From NCBI RefSeq assembly GCF_041146395.1, contig NC_090995.1, forward strand, positions 15,751,501 to 15,815,500: a stretch of 64,000 nt of DNA, given 5' to 3'. The translations under genes and the position numbers were made by a program. Each line of letters starts with the position of its first letter. Within the stretch, counting starts at the first letter, position 1. The DNA is from Eulemur rufifrons (Eukaryota > Chordata > Mammalia > Primates > Lemuridae). Positions 1 through 13,469 of this stretch are shown here, one piece after another. The notes under the pieces are model-generated. The model worked only from the letters and a program-made list of their open reading frames with translations, did no database searches and was not told the origin of the DNA.

Positions 1-869
1 TTCTCCTAATCTGAAAAGACGTTACCAAATGAATGAATTAAAGGGGACCAGAGGTCAAATCTATTTATAACAATATAGTTGAACAAATATCTCTAGATAA
101 CAAATTTCAGCCAAGGGCCCAAACACTTTAAGTGATAACTTCTGTCAACCAGGTAAGCTGAGCAAGAGGCAGGAGGATGATGCATTCTTTAGTATAATTC
201 TGTTGCATATTTCATCACACAAATACTAATATTGTTCACAGAATCATTTTTAAAATGTGAAAGAAATTACCTTATTTATGCTAAGTAGCCAGCACTCAGC
301 ACATTCTCAGTATTCTATAATCCAGACCTTTCCCCACTAACCAAGCACCCCACTGTGGAATATCGGCTATATTTTGGGTATTTCAGGATCCAACTAAGAG
401 TTTCTAGAGAGAAAAGGGGATACTGGGGGAAGTCGGAGTTGAAAGGTAAAAAGGAGTCTCAAAAGATAAAAACAAATTGATGTTGTCCTAGGTCTCCTGA
501 AACTTGCTCTTTTATATCTAACCATATCTAAAAAGTCATAACTTGTGGGAGGGAAAACCTAAATATAAAATTGGAGAAAAACTTTGGAAAGTGGTTTTAT
601 CATACACCCAATCAAATTTTCCCTGCTCGACCAGTAGTCTGCTAAGTGTTCGCTTTGGGGCTGTGTTCCCCGTTCTTTCTCTATTCCCTACATCCTTGCT
701 TGCCAGGCTGCTCCTCAGCCCCTGGGACCAATTCCTGCCTGCTGGCACCGAGCTCCCCATCGCCCCAGGGGAGGGGCCCTGAGGGCCTTCCCAACCCAGG
801 CAAGTCTGTGAGCCCAAAGTTGTGAACACTCGGTGAGCTAATCGTGCTAATTTAAAAAACAGATACGCA

Positions 870-902
<33 letters not shown>

Positions 903-1043
903 GCACACACACACACACACACACACGGACACACACTTGCTTAGCCTCACAACCCAGGTACCAGAAGTTTGAAAGATCCTCAGTATTCAGTGTTTACTTA
1001 TTTAAGACTAAGGAAGATAGACCTTTTTTTTTTTTTTTAATTA
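1..1043. other. unique AT-rich DNA, no gene seen
   Basis: I see no coding exon or recognisable interspersed element. The only structured part is the CA microsatellite listed separately. The open frames over 540-930 overlap that microsatellite or lack any family resemblance. Confidence 0.5.
871..936. repeat. (AC)n microsatellite
   Basis: About 33 AC dinucleotides, broken by GGG and GG interruptions near 901 and 928. The interruptions suggest an ageing array. It explains the VCVCV-rich minus-strand frame here. Confidence 0.95.
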
Positions 1044-1310
1044 TTGAAATTGCAGAACAATGGCAACGTAATGTCAGCTGACATTTGTCAAATGCTTACT
1101 CTGATAAAAGACAGGCACTATGCTAAGTTACGGTCCCCCATTATTCCATATATATTCATTTTCTCATGCACATATTTATCTCATTTAGTTCTAAGAACCA
1201 CCCCAGGAGAGAGGTACGGAAGTACCTGCCATTTATAGGGAGAGAAACTAAGGGTCAGACAGATTAAATCACTTGTCCAGGGCCAATGTTAAGTGGCATG
1301 GAAAATAATA
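1044..1310 (-). repeat. MIR-like SINE fragment
   Basis: The stretch reads as a diverged reverse complement of MIR: a 'feature of decreasing order' ending in a gagaaactaagggtcagac segment, the MIR hallmark 'gaaactgaggctcagag', followed by 'cacttgtccaggg'. Assigned from remembered consensus, not alignment. Confidence 0.55.
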
Positions 1311-1934
1311 GTTGTGGTCTTCTTATAAAGGTTGAAAACCAATCCCGATTACGAAAGTGGGCAGTGAGACCATACGGTGAAAAGGAACTGCATAACCCTC
1401 TGGATATCTTCCTCCACACATCCTGGATGGAAGTCGGGCTTATCCGTATCATTGCTAATCCCTGGATTATTCTTCCCTGATGTGACCACATCCTCGCTAG
1501 ATACTGGCACGGGGCCCTCCAGAAACAACTCAGTTCCTGCCCTGGACCTAAACTGCTCTCTATGGGCCACACTTACTTTTCTTAGCTAAGCTCCACATGC
1601 AGGAAAAATTAAAGTACGGACTAGAGTGGTATTTACTAAACGCATGGTCACTAGCACTACTGAAGATGAGAGCCGCTGCAGGGCCAAGTGATGGGCAGGT
1701 TGACGCCGGAGCCCCCAGTGAAACCACCGCGAAGCTCGCAGCAGGCTGGGGACGGGAGGCAGGCCCACCCCGCCTGCGCCCGCCCACCCGCAGAAGAGGG
1801 ACAGGTTCCTCGTGGGGGAATCCAAGGTCGGAAGCTCCTGCCTTAGACTAACCCAGTGCACACTGAGCGCACACAACCACCAACAGCAACCAGAGCCTCC
1901 GAGCCACACGCTGCAGCCGGTCGACACCACTCCT

Positions 1935-2170
1935 TAGGCCTTCTGTGTGGTCCCAGCACTGCTCTAAGCGTTTTATACCATGGCCTGTACCATATTACCT
2001 TGATACTATCACTGTAGAGCTCTTTAAGTGTTCTGGGGAAGTCCATGCTATCATCCCTGTTTCACAGATAAGAATTTGGAAGCACAGAAAGCCTCAGTGA
2101 TGTGCCCACGGTGACACGGGGACAGACTTCCAACCCAGCGCGTCCTAACTCCAAAGCACACGCCATTGAC
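1935..2170 (-). repeat. MIR-like SINE fragment
   Basis: Reverse-complement MIR signature: 'cactgctctaagcg', 'tgtttcacagataagaa', 'gatgtgcccacggtgacac' and 'cctaactccaaagcacacgc' occur in the expected order. Highly diverged, as usual for MIR. Confidence 0.55.
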
Positions 2171-3059
2171 CACTACTGACACAGCCACACACGCAGCCCA
2201 AGATCTAGATGCTCACGTTCATCTCTCCTTCACAGAGCGAGTGAAGAGCACCCATCACTGCCACGATGACACGCATCAGACGTGGGACACTGTCCCCCAG
2301 GGCTCCATCCAGCCTCCCCAGACAGAACTTGACGTTTCCCTCGTCAATCAGCTCCATGTCCAAGAGAGAGTATTACTATCACTCATAGAGGAATCATCTT
2401 AAATAGAAGGCAAATCTATTTTGGAGTAAAACCTATTTTGGAGTAAAAGCAGAATTAACATAATTAAAAGGTTAATTACAAAAAGTTATGACATTAAAAA
2501 ATCTTTGACAAGAAAAGCCACACAATCATTCTTTCCCCCATTCTTTACATTTAAGAGAAAAATGAATGTGTATATATACTTATATGCATACACAATCACA
2601 CAGAGACATGGACATCAAAGAGAAAGTTATTCACTTAAGATTTAATAAATAAGAATCATTAATTCTAACAATTCCCTGAAACCAACAGGGCCTATAAAGG
2701 GCATGTGGGCAATTTACTATGACCACACAAGAGGCAGCATTAGACTATCAAAGGTTTCACGTCTTTTCTTTAGCTGAGAAAAAAAAGTGAATCAAAGAAC
2801 TGTAAAGGCCACGTAAGTATAGTCCAGAAGAAACACAGCCAGGTGGTGACGTCAGAGGCTTCCTAGGGCAGGATTTTAAGAAGTGGTATCGAGTCTGTTT
2901 CCTCGGGGAGCTCTCCTTGCTGAGAAGGGACTCCGTCCAGATGGCTCAAGGCCAGTGGCCAGGCCCTGGGGTGCTGCTGCCCCTCCTTTGTGAGGGTCTC
3001 GTGGGGACTCTCCCTGTGGCCCCAGAGAAGGGCAGGACACCAGGGGGGTATGTCGAGAC
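2171..3059. other. unique DNA, no gene seen
   Basis: AT-rich to about 2800, then moderately GC-rich. Small open frames at 2863-3157 on both strands overlap each other and have no start context, splice sites or family resemblance that I can support. Confidence 0.4.
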
Positions 3060-3225
3060 TGGGGTTCCCCTGAACTCCCACTCAAACGTCTGCTCGGTCG
3101 TTCATTAACTGTGTGGTCTTCAACGAATCCCCTGATCTCTTTGGGCCTCTTCCTCATCTGGGAACTGAGGCGATTAGACTGCTGTCTACCGTTGCTTCCA
3201 ACCCTGACGTGCTATGATCCCACTT
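3060..3225 (+). repeat. MIR-like SINE fragment
   Basis: Forward MIR features: 'ttaactgtgtggtcttc', 'tctttgggcctcttcctcatctggga' in diverged form and 'aggcgattagactgc'. It abuts the Tigger element on its right. Confidence 0.5.
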
Positions 3226-3289
3226 CCCTTAAGATCAGTCTCAGCCCAGCACCCCCCTTGGGTCCCCCTAGTCCTCAGTTTAAAAAGCA

Positions 3290-3947
3290 TACAGTCCATC
3301 CTCATTCCTCACGGGTTCCATATTCGGGAATTCGCCTACCGGCTAAAATCTATTTGTAACCTCAAAATCAACACTTACACTGCTGTTACGGTCCCCGGTG
3401 GGCACCCACAGCACGGCAAAAACTCTGAGTCATCCAAACGCACACGTGCCCTGCTGAGGTCAAGCACAGCGACACTCTGCCTCCTCATTTCAGCGCTGGT
3501 GCTGTAGACAAGCGTCCTTTTCATACTCCATCCAGTGCCCCTTTTCCCCTTTTTTGTGCTTTTTGTCAGCGATTTCATTCTTTAAAATGGCCCATGTGTG
3601 TAGTGCTAAAATACTGTCCAGCATTCCTAAGCACAAGAAGGCTGTGATGTCTTACAACGAAAATACGTGTGTTAGATACGCTTCGTTCAGGCATGAACTA
3701 TAGTGCGGTTGGCCATGAGTTCAAAGTTAATGAATCAACAATATATATTAAATAAGGTGTCTTTAAACACAAACACACACAAAACATGGTTATGTATTGA
3801 TGAGTTGAGGAAAATGTCGAGATCGGAGGTTCACAAGGTCCAAGCCTGTATTTCCCTTAGGAGCAGCAGTTTAGTATTCGTTAACTCAGTGTTGAGGCAA
3901 CTTTCTTTATAGAATATGACCACTACAGACAACGAGAATTGACTGTA
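3290..3947 (+). mobile_element. Tigger-family DNA transposon copy, both ends present
   Basis: A 658-bp element bounded by inverted ends. The left end reads TACAGTCCATCCTCATTC and the right end, read on the minus strand, TACAGTCAATTCTCG, each with the TA that Tc1/mariner elements duplicate on insertion. The interior (about 3585-3840) matches the start of a pogo/Tigger transposase: after 'cctaagcacaagaaggctgtgatg' come codons resembling an N-terminal helix-turn-helix ('..IRVLDKLRSGMSYSAVGREF..'-like), now broken by stops and indels. It is far shorter than an autonomous Tigger (about 2.4 kb), so it is an internally deleted, non-autonomous, inactive copy. The family assignment is from remembered sequence; the subfamily is not resolved. 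Confidence 0.75.
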
Positions 3948-4802
<855 letters not shown>

Positions 4803-5156
4803 CCCAGGAAAAAGAGAAAACTTAAAGAGAAAAAAAAATAGGAAAAAAATAGAAGGAAATAAGCAAGAATGCCAGAGAAAGATTGACGATAACAGCGAGA
4901 GTTTTAGAAATATTAATAAATGCCACTTCAGAAAGGCATCAGCAAGGTAGATCAAGATTTTTTTAAATCTGAAAGTAGAAGGAAGTTTTTGGTTCTTGTC
5001 CTGCTTATACAACATGGTTTGTTACCGTACATCTCAAACATACAGTCATCCCCATCACATCACAGATGGTGTAACAACTCCGTACGATTAAACCTCGCCA
5101 GCATGCAATCCTTTGAGGCTGTCAAGATTAAGGTAAAAAAAAAAAAAAAACATTAT

Positions 5157-5360
5157 TCTTAGAGTCTGAACTCAGACACGAAGGTTCAAACCTCACCCTT
5201 ACCACCCAGCTAAACAACGGCCATTAGTGGTTTAATCTAAACCTCAGATTCCTTGTCTGTCAAGTGGGACTAGGAACAGCACCTACGGCATAGGGCTGTT
5301 CTAGAAATTACACAAGATACTGCACATACAGCACCTAAAACCATACCTAGGATATTAAAA
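5157..5360 (+). repeat. MIR SINE
   Basis: Forward MIR order is visible: 'gaggttcaaacctcac'-like core, 'ttccttgtctgtcaagtggga', 'cacctacggcatagggctgttct' and 'aaattacacaagat'. Good match for an old element. Confidence 0.65.
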
Positions 5361-8300
5361 TGTTATTGACCAATATGATCCTATAATTGACAAACCACAC
5401 ACCACAGAGCTAGGTCACATGGGAGCTCCAAATCAGCTGGATTTAAAGCACGGAACACATCCCACAGAAACCCCTTTGGGTTATCCATCATGAAAGACGT
5501 GATTCAGGCAGGACACAAAGCAAATAGAACAGCGATTTTCTGCCGAGTTTCTCGGGATTTCCACTTTTCTTCTCTCATTGCCAAGTAATGGATCAATGAC
5601 TTCTCAGAGACCAAAACTAATCCTACAAGTAAAAATGATGTGATTACAGGCTCAGCACTTGGAAGCCACAGTGACATCCCACTGACATGAGGGACAAGTG
5701 ACAGGAAAATAAACTTGAGTAAATGGGGAGCAGATGAAGGAAAACCTCCAGGGCCAAAGTCCCCACCAGCTAAGAGGAGGTTCTGGGGCACACACAAAGG
5801 ATGCCACCCCGAAAGCTTCCAGGAGCTTTTAAGAGCTCAGAACACACATCGCAACACATGCCCAACATCACCAATTAAAAAACAGCTTTGTTAGATATGA
5901 TCTGTAGGAACCTGCCAAATAGCCCTCACGGCATGAACACCTATAAAGGAAACTTGACTCTGAGTTCATTATTTCTCAGGAAAGGAATCATAAAACACTT
6001 CATTAAAAAAGAAAGAAAAAACTCAAATACTTGCACCAGCACGTCAGCAAATACCACACCCTCCCCAGAGGCACAGTTCAGGAATTCTCCAGGTCAGATA
6101 TTGAAAATGCATGAGCAAGATGAGCAAGGTTAAAAAATAAATAAATAAATAAAATGCCGAGAGGCCAACACAGGGCAAATCTCCACACAGATCCTCACAA
6201 GTCACTGACCCTGCGTCAGCCCCAAACTCTGGTCTCTCCCAGCTGCTGCACAAAATCTGACAAACCTCCCACACCCCTGCGATGGCCGTCACTTCAGATT
6301 TGTGGTTTCACATCTCAGCTGGACTCCCGACTAGGTCACCAGTCCTTTTATTTGCCCTTGTCCGAGTCCAACTCACAGGGCACAACAGTGAGGGCTGCCA
6401 GTCCAGAGCTAGGAAAGAAGAGACAGCTTTGGGGGCTGGGTCCTGCCATGGAGTCCTACCCAGAAACCCACCTGCGAGGCTGCTGGGCTGTGGAGAGGCA
6501 GGAGCTACAGCCTGGAGGCAGAACTGAGGTTCAAAGTCAGAGAGGTTGGTTACACACCTGACTACAGGGGTTTCGGCTGACTGATGAATGGAGGGCTGAG
6601 AAGTCAGACTGGGGAGCTAGAGAGGGCAAGGTGAGGTACAGGGCCAGCAGACCCCTCCAAATCTAAACGTGTAAACACAGGACCATCTGGAAGGACCACT
6701 CCTTCCGTGCCAGCTCCCAGCATCTCCCAGGTGACCCAAACCAAACTAGGAACCCTCCCGAGCCAGCGAGTGGCTCTTCCCAACTCCAACAACTCTCCTC
6801 ACCATCACATGAGGACCACCCAAACTCATCTGAACCTACCTCCTCCTCTTCTTCTCTGTCACTTCTCCGTAGAAAGGCCATTCCTCCCTCTGTTCCAGGC
6901 AAATCTCTGTGTCCACTCTCCACCCATCCCTCCCGTCTCCTGAACAGCCCAAGTGAATCTACAATTACTCCTCTCTCGGGCATCTCCCGACACTCCTTTT
7001 CCTCTGGTTGTGTGTCTTCTTGGCTCAGTAAAGAGAAGTGCTCTTGGTTCTGCAATATTTAAATTCAGATCGTCATTCATGCGTTCAGTCCGTGACCACT
7101 AGCCATGGGCCAGGAAGAGCTGCCTGCAGGCCCGAAAGCTCTGCATACCCGGGGCTACTGCTTAGATCGCCAGATCATTTTTTGCTTTTGCTTTTTGTTT
7201 TAAGAGAGGCCATAGTATAGCCCACCAAAGACCTGATTTCTTATCTAAACACTAAGCTAATCTCAGTTGAAATAGGAATGTGGTTATGTTCCCAGCCAAA
7301 CCTGCAGTAAAAGTCAGTCATTGGCTGCCCCTTCCCGGCGCCTGCATCCTCCTCAGGGGGCCGTGGTCTGCACAAGAACACTTAGCGGTGGGAGACCCGG
7401 CAAAACCACTGAGAAACACAAACCAGCTTTGACAGGACACCAGCCTCACAGACCACAACCATACACAGGAAGAGAGAGCAAAGGAATTTCAACATTTACA
7501 GGCTAAATTCGAGACCACACTGAAATAAACCTGAGTTTTAATAGCCTGTTTAGTGAGTTCATTTAATAAAACAAACTATCCCCATGAGATGGTCCCAGGT
7601 ACCTATTTATCAGCAACTACTTAAACCTACGCAGAAGTTATTAAATAGTCCTTGATTTAAAATTCTAGTTAATGCTAGCAAAACAATTTCAGATTTCCCC
7701 ATTCTTGCAGGATACACGCCTGAATAAGTAATTAATAATTGACTTCTTTCTTCCTTCCCACTTGAATCTGTGCCACTACTCACTCAGCACCACCGGGCTG
7801 CCTGGCATGAGGCCGAAATGCTCCAGTGTTCTCTGCACGGCAGATTGCAGCCCTCAGAGTGGCTCGGGGACACACACGTCTTCCTGACACCACCTCTCAT
7901 CCTCCTCTCCAAGCGGCACCAACTAAGGTTTCCGGAATGTTGAGCAGTCTTGGCTTCTGCCTACGCTGCCTTTGTTAGGAAGACTGAGCATAGACATTTT
8001 AAACACAATAGTCATTCTCCCAGCAGACTACATAATTCCCTGTAATCATAACGATGCAGACACATTCCTCACTATCTATCAGAAGAAACAGCATAATTCC
8101 ATAGGTATGGGTGGGAATGGGGAAGGAATGAAGAAAAATAACGAGTTTGGATGGGGCAGAGGAGTCTCAAGGAAACTGGGCTGAAAGGAAAAGTCTAAGT
8201 ATAGCTGTGTCTGACCGGATCAAGTAGATCTAGTCGAGAAGAGGTTTCCTATAAATTTAAATCTTTATATCAAATCCCATGTGATTTTTTATATATATAT

Positions 8301-9374
8301 ACACATATATATATATATATGTATCTCAGAATCAAAATGTTAATGCTGGCAAGAATTCCTCTGAAGAAATGTTGCCACCCAAGGCACAATGAAAGCACAT
8401 GAGAATGCAGCAAATCTTTAAAAATGTGCATATCCTAAAAAAAAATATAATTTCTCATATTCGTATGAAAAATTCACACAGTCCATGTGTTTAATAATAT
8501 CTGAGAGAGTCAGAAAATATCAGCAATAAAAACTTGGCTCACTTGGTACTACGGCTTAATGGCTAGTGGGAATAGCAGCTGTTCACACTAAAGCCCCAAG
8601 CAGACTCGCGGTGCTCCCTGAGGATGGTCCCACGGTCTTCCCTCCTGCCCTCCCCGGCCTCTGGGAAGGGCAATTAAAGAGCCTATGGTTTAGGACATGA
8701 GTATCTCTCCTTTCATTGCACCTTCAGTTAGATTGACAGAGGGAACAAAAAAGCACATCCAGAGTGCTTTGAATAAGCAACTTTCTAGAACTTCCTGATG
8801 CCTGCCAACCACCGCATCCCTCTTGCCTCCTCCAAAATGACAGTTGTGGGTGAACATTACATACCCATATACAAATATATCACATCAGGTAAAACCAGCA
8901 GCCCAGCGCAGATGTGGAAGGCAAGTATTCCCGTTATACGTGACTCCTCAGAGGACTATGCCAAGCCTGACTTCCGGCTTCAGAACACAGGTAAAGGCCT
9001 TTCAGACTGGTAGGAGCTATCCACAGGGAGCCCTGAGGCCAGGAGGAGAAACTGGGAAAACGGCAGGTTTCCTAAACAATTTGGATCTAAAGTAAAGAAA
9101 ACCTGGAAAGGAAATCAAACCCCTGCTGAGAAAACAAATGAATATGATCAATCTAAGTCAGAAAAACGATCAATGGAGAAAGCAAGGTTATGGAGCAAGG
9201 TTAGGCTGAACACCTTTTCTGAGAGTAGGATTAGCCCAATCTTGACACAAAATTATGACAATAGAAAGCCTTCCACGATCTTAACAGAAAAAGTTGCAGG
9301 GCCTGAAATGTAGAATTAAGGTGCAATTCTAAAATAAGGCCTATTGCTTTAATGTATTATTATGAAAATATTAA
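5361..9374. other. about 4 kb of mostly unique DNA, no gene seen
   Basis: Holds short simple repeats, an (AATA)n run near 6134-6153 and a TA/CATA run near 8288-8322, but no exon I can support. The longest open frames (6154-6561 plus strand, 6663-7055 minus strand) have no recognisable domain and overlap competing frames on the other strand. The 6.6-7.0 kb stretch is CT-rich on the plus strand. Confidence 0.4.
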
Positions 9375-9540
9375 GTGTTAATATTTCCCTTCTTCCCACG
9401 CAGTTAGAAGATCCTCTACAATGACTGCAAGTTCCTTGGAGACCGGCATTTGGCCTTTCATTCCTATACCACCAGCACCTAGCCGGACAGACATACCAGC
9501 TGTGCAGTAAATTTCTGCTGAATTGACTGAACAAACAAAT
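9375..9540 (+). repeat. L2 3'-end fragment
   Basis: Resembles the L2 tail: 'tgactgcaagttccttggaga', 'cctataccaccagcacctagcc', then 'gcagtaaatttctgctgaattgactgaacaaa', matching the usual 'caataaatgtttgttgaatgaatga' ending. Diverged. Confidence 0.5.
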
Positions 9541-10339
9541 TTATATCTGCTTTTCTTGTTTGCGGAAAGAATGGACAGTAGAATAAATTAACAAGCAACA
9601 TGAAAGCGAGCAAAAGCATACGTATGATGAACCATTTAATCTTGCTAGCAAGATCAGACCCATTTATTTATACGAATAAAGACAATGGTCTGAGTCTATA
9701 CAGGTAAGATCAACAGTGGATGTACCCCAGGAGTTCCAAGGAAGAAAAATCTCAGTGGGTGGCATCAGCTCTCCCTCTGCCCTACATGTCTGCCAAGGCC
9801 GTGTTTCCCAACTTCACTATCTCTGGCCCTTTGACAGACTTATACTAAATATTCTTAAAATTATTTGCCCATTGTGGAGCAAACATGTTAACAGTATCAC
9901 GGCCAAAGGAGCTGCGGTGAGGCTGGCGGTAACTTGGCTCGGGGGAAATTAGCAGCAGCGCCTCAAGGGGTTTCTGCTCAGGTTTATTTTCTACACACCT
10001 TATTTCTCCCTTGGGTTTAATCTCAAAGTTGCCACAAACGTTCCTGGAAGAAGTCACAGTCAAGTATCAAATCAAACACAGTCACAGCTCCCTGGTGATG
10101 CAGGAGGTGCTATGAATAGCTAAGCACTGAGCCAGATGAGCTGTAAGCACACAGGAGGCTGCTTTCTAGAAGGGACTGTCCCCTTCAGGCTGGTCCCAAT
10201 ACAGGTTGGGAGCAGGCAGGTGCTGCTGTCTGGCCCGATTAGGCGGAGCTTAACTCTGCCAGCGCGACTGACCTGCACAGCTGAGGTGACGAACTGCATC
10301 TCAGGCCCTTCAGGATGCTGCGGAGCAAAGCAGCTCAGC
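9541..10339. other. unique DNA, no gene seen
   Basis: No repeat family or exon recognised. Small frames at 9716-9952 and 9845-10063 overlap on opposite strands and lack supporting context. Confidence 0.4.
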
Positions 10340-10680
10340 CTGGGTAGCTTGCAAGAAACAGAAAGTTATTTCTCACAGTTCTGGAGGGCGGAAGGCCAAC
10401 ATCGAGTCTCCAGCTGATTCACCGACTAGTGAGGCTCTGCCGCCTCACAGATGTGCCTCCTCCCTGCGTCCCCACGGGGCGGAAGGGGCCAGCTGGTTCT
10501 CCAGGCTTCCCTGATAAGGCACAAACCCCAATCATGAGGGCTCCTCCCTCATCATCTCATCATCTCCCACAGACCTCACCTTCTAACGCCATTACTCTAG
10601 GGGCTAGGATTTCGACATGTGAATTCTGGGGTGACACAAGCACTCAGACCACAGAAAACTGTAACATACAGCCCTTCATA
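10340..10680 (-). repeat. MaLR-type LTR fragment (MLT1/MST-like)
   Basis: Read on the minus strand this resembles a MaLR long terminal repeat. On the plus strand the typical pieces are 'ttatttctcacagttctggagg' in two parts, 'ccccaatcatgagggctcc', 'ctcaccttctaacgccatta', and 'catgtgaattctggggtgacac'. It is an old non-autonomous retroviral LTR without internal genes. Subfamily not resolved. Confidence 0.6.
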
Positions 10681-10712
10681 AATGCACATCCGTCATGAGG
10701 ACCATCTCGCTA

Positions 10713-11150
10713 TGCCGTCTCCGCGTCCCCGTCCCCACCGCGTCCCCGTCCCCACCGCCGCCGCGTCCCCGTCCCCACCGCCGCCGCGTCCCCGTCCCCA
10801 CCGCCGCCGCGTCCCCGTCCCCACCGCCGCGTCCCCGTCCCCACCGCCGCCGTGTCCCCGTCCCCACCGCCGCCGCGTCCCCGTCCCCACCGCCGCCGCG
10901 TCCCCGTCCCCACCGCCGCGTCCCCGTCCCCACCGCCGCCGCGTCCCCGTCCCCACCGCCGCGTCCCCGTCCCCACCGCCGTGTCCCCGTCCCCACCGCC
11001 GAGTCCCCGTCCCCACCGCCGCCGCGTCCCCGTCCCCACCGCCACCGCATCGCCATCCCCACCGCGTCCCCGTCCCCACCGCGTCCCCGTCCCCACCATG
11101 TCCCCGTCCCCACCGCCGCGTCCCCGTCCCCACCACGTCCCCATCTCTGG
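10713..11150. repeat. GC-rich minisatellite, units of 17/20/23 bp
   Basis: About 21 units of GCGTCCCCGTCCCCACC followed by zero, one or two GCC triplets, giving unit lengths of 17, 20 and 23. Variants such as GTGTCCCC, GAGTCCCC and ATGTCCCC mark individual units. The last units before 11150 lack the extra triplets. The minus strand carries repeated GGGG runs and is a candidate G-quadruplex former. No stop codon occurs in any frame across most of the array, which explains the long proline- or glycine-rich open frames on both strands; none looks like a real gene. Confidence 0.95.
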
Positions 11151-11194
11151 GGAGGCAAATAAATCACGAAGACCTAGGAAGACACTTGTCAAGG

Positions 11195-11320
11195 GCGACC
11201 TCTCAGCGGGAGGACCACTTGAGCCTAGGAGTTCAAGGTTACGGTGAGCTCTGATCACGACACTGCACTCCAGCCTGGACGACAAAGGGAGACCCTGTCT
11301 CTAAAAAGAGAAAACGAATG
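11195..11320 (+). repeat. old Alu right-arm fragment
   Basis: Only the last third of an Alu: 'gaggaccacttgagcctagg', 'ttcaaggttacggtgagctc', 'cactgcactccagcctggac' and 'gagaccctgtctctaaaaag'. It lacks the lemur-type linker and is diverged, consistent with an early (FRAM/AluJ-age) copy. Confidence 0.75.
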
Positions 11321-11651
11321 ACCTCTCACAGGGCACAAGAAAACTGAACCACTTCCAGTTTTTGATGCTCCAGGTATATTTTTAAAAATTGAAAAAAAAA
11401 AAATTGCCAAGCATTTCAAATGTTTTAACAATTAAAATGATTTAATAAATGTCTTCTTCCAGTACCAACAGTGTATCCACTAGTCAGTGGCTACTGAAGA
11501 CAGTACGAAAAGTCTGAATCCCAGTCCCTTCCTGGTCTTGAGCCGGGTTCAGTGGCTTTCCTCAGAGCCCCCTAAAGCCACGTCCCTGGGCCAACGTGCT
11601 CCCATGTGCCTTTCCGCGTCTCACAGGGAGAGGCAGAAAAGACAGTTTATT
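11321..11651. other. unique DNA, no gene seen
   Basis: AT-rich stretch between the old Alu fragment and the next Alu. No feature recognised. Confidence 0.4.
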
Positions 11652-11667
11652 AGAAATCAATGAGCTA

Positions 11668-12000
11668 GGCCGGGCGCGGTGGCTCACGCCTGTAATCCCA
11701 GCACTCTGAGAGGCCGAGGCGGGTGGATCGCTCGAGGTCACGAGTTCGAGACCAGCCTGAGCAAGAGCGAGACCCCGGCTCTACTAAAAATAGAAAGAAA
11801 TTATTTGGCCAACCAAAATATATATAGAAAAAAAATTAGCCGGGCGTGGTGGCGCATGCCTGTAGTCCCAGCTACTCGGGAGGCTGAGGCAGGAGGATCG
11901 CTTAAGCCCAGGAGTTTGAGGTTGCTGTGAGCTAGGCTGACGCCACAGCACTCACTCTAGCCCAGGCAATAAAGCAAGACTCTGTCTCAAAAAAAAAAGA
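11668..12000 (+). mobile_element. Alu element, strepsirrhine-type, full length
   Basis: Starts GGCCGGGCGCGG and ends in an A-rich tail. A perfect 15-bp target-site duplication, AGAAATCAATGAGCT, lies at 11652-11666 and 12002-12016. The perfect repeats make this one of the younger insertions in the window. Confidence 0.97.
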
Positions 12001-12016
12001 AAGAAATCAATGAGCT

Positions 12017-12943
12017 GTGCCCTCTGCCTCTCGCCGTGCTCCAGAGTGAGCAGAGGTGGATACCGGCATATTCCAGATGGGGAAGGGGAAGCCATACACA
12101 CACACCACACCGTTTCCAAAAGCGTTTTGCCGTTCGACGAATGGGACACAAACCTAGATGCGTTTTCACTCAGTTTAAATAAAAAAGTTACTCAACGTTC
12201 AACTTCTGCTCTTATTTCTATTCTAGATAGAGCTATTTTATCCTTTTTTCTCTCTCCCCCATTAGAAACAGGGGTCAGTGCACTCATTTGTGCTGCAGTA
12301 AATGGGGACGTGTGTGACGGAGAGAAACCCGCAGTAACTCGCTGGCTTCGATCTCAAGGCAATAAAATCTTTACAGTACCCTCAAGTACTTTATATGTTT
12401 GGCTTACACAGATTCTTTGACTTCTCAGGTTTTCTTTAACTTTCACAGTTTTTACTTTAACTACACTATTTAGTTGGACGTTAAAATACTCCTGTGAAAC
12501 GTGGGCCCGACGCCATCCTAACTTGGAGAAATGAGAGGGCTTTGTAGAGTCATTCGGTGAAGTTCATGCTCAGTGTGATAATGATCACAGCCAACATGTA
12601 AGGAATAAATCCAATTAGCATACGGGTACTTAGAGTTCATTCATTCAGTGTGAAGTGACATTGTGATAACTAAAGAATTGGGCCATTAGCACTCTCTGGT
12701 TACAACCTGTCTGACAGATTCTGGGCATGAGCTTCACTGAGTGAGTTTTCAAGGATGTAGGTGAGGCCTAGGAACAGGGATGCTTTCTGTGCTGTTTCTT
12801 CTGCAGAAGTGCTTCTGCTGGTCCTTTGGAAATGGGGTCTTGTCTGAGAAGTCTCTAAGGAAGCATGTTCAACAGTTTAGACACCAAAAAAAAGTTGTTC
12901 CAATTTTTCTTGACTTTTTCTTCTTTTGAAAAATCATCACATT
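12017..12943. other. unique AT-rich DNA, no gene seen
   Basis: A 136-residue open frame (12010-12420, plus strand) begins inside the Alu target repeat and has no recognisable domain or codon pattern; I treat it as chance. Confidence 0.4.
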
Positions 12944-13289
12944 GGCCGGGCGCGGTGGCTCAAGCCTGTAATCCTAGCACTCTGGGAGGCCGAGGCGGGT
13001 GGATCGTTCGAGGTCACGAGTTCAAGACAAGCCTGAGCAAGAGCGAGGCCCCGTCTCTACTAAAAAGAAATAGAAAGAAATTATATGGACAGCTAAAAAT
13101 ATATATATATTAAAAAAAATTACCCGGGTTAGGTGGCGCATGCCTGTAGTCCCAGCTACTCGGGAGGCTGAGGCAGGAGGATCGCTTGAGCCCAGGAGTT
13201 TGAGGTTGCTGTGAGAGGCTGACGCCACGGCACTCTAGCCTGGGCGACAGAGTGAGACTCTGTCTCAAAAAAAAAAAAAAAAAAAAAAA
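12944..13289 (+). mobile_element. Alu element, strepsirrhine-type, full length
   Basis: Starts GGCCGGGCGCGG, has both arms, the long linker with an ATATATAT run, and a tail of more than 20 A. A clear target-site duplication is not obvious. Confidence 0.95.
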
Positions 13290-13469
13290 GCAGATTGCTA
13301 AATCACTCTGGGTAAAATAGCAAAGGCGCATGGGTCCTTGCTATAAAATAAAATACAAAATGGCAAAATAAAAACCATTATGGAAATTCTCACATTCATT
13401 TTGTTAACCGAAGCTAATGTTTTAAGTGCTAAATTGTAGCAGCTAAACTTCCCCAGGCACGTGAAGGTT

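Noticed and set aside
10676..11285. Arg/Pro- and Gly-rich frames over the GC minisatellite
   Set aside because: Low-complexity translation of a tandem repeat on both strands.
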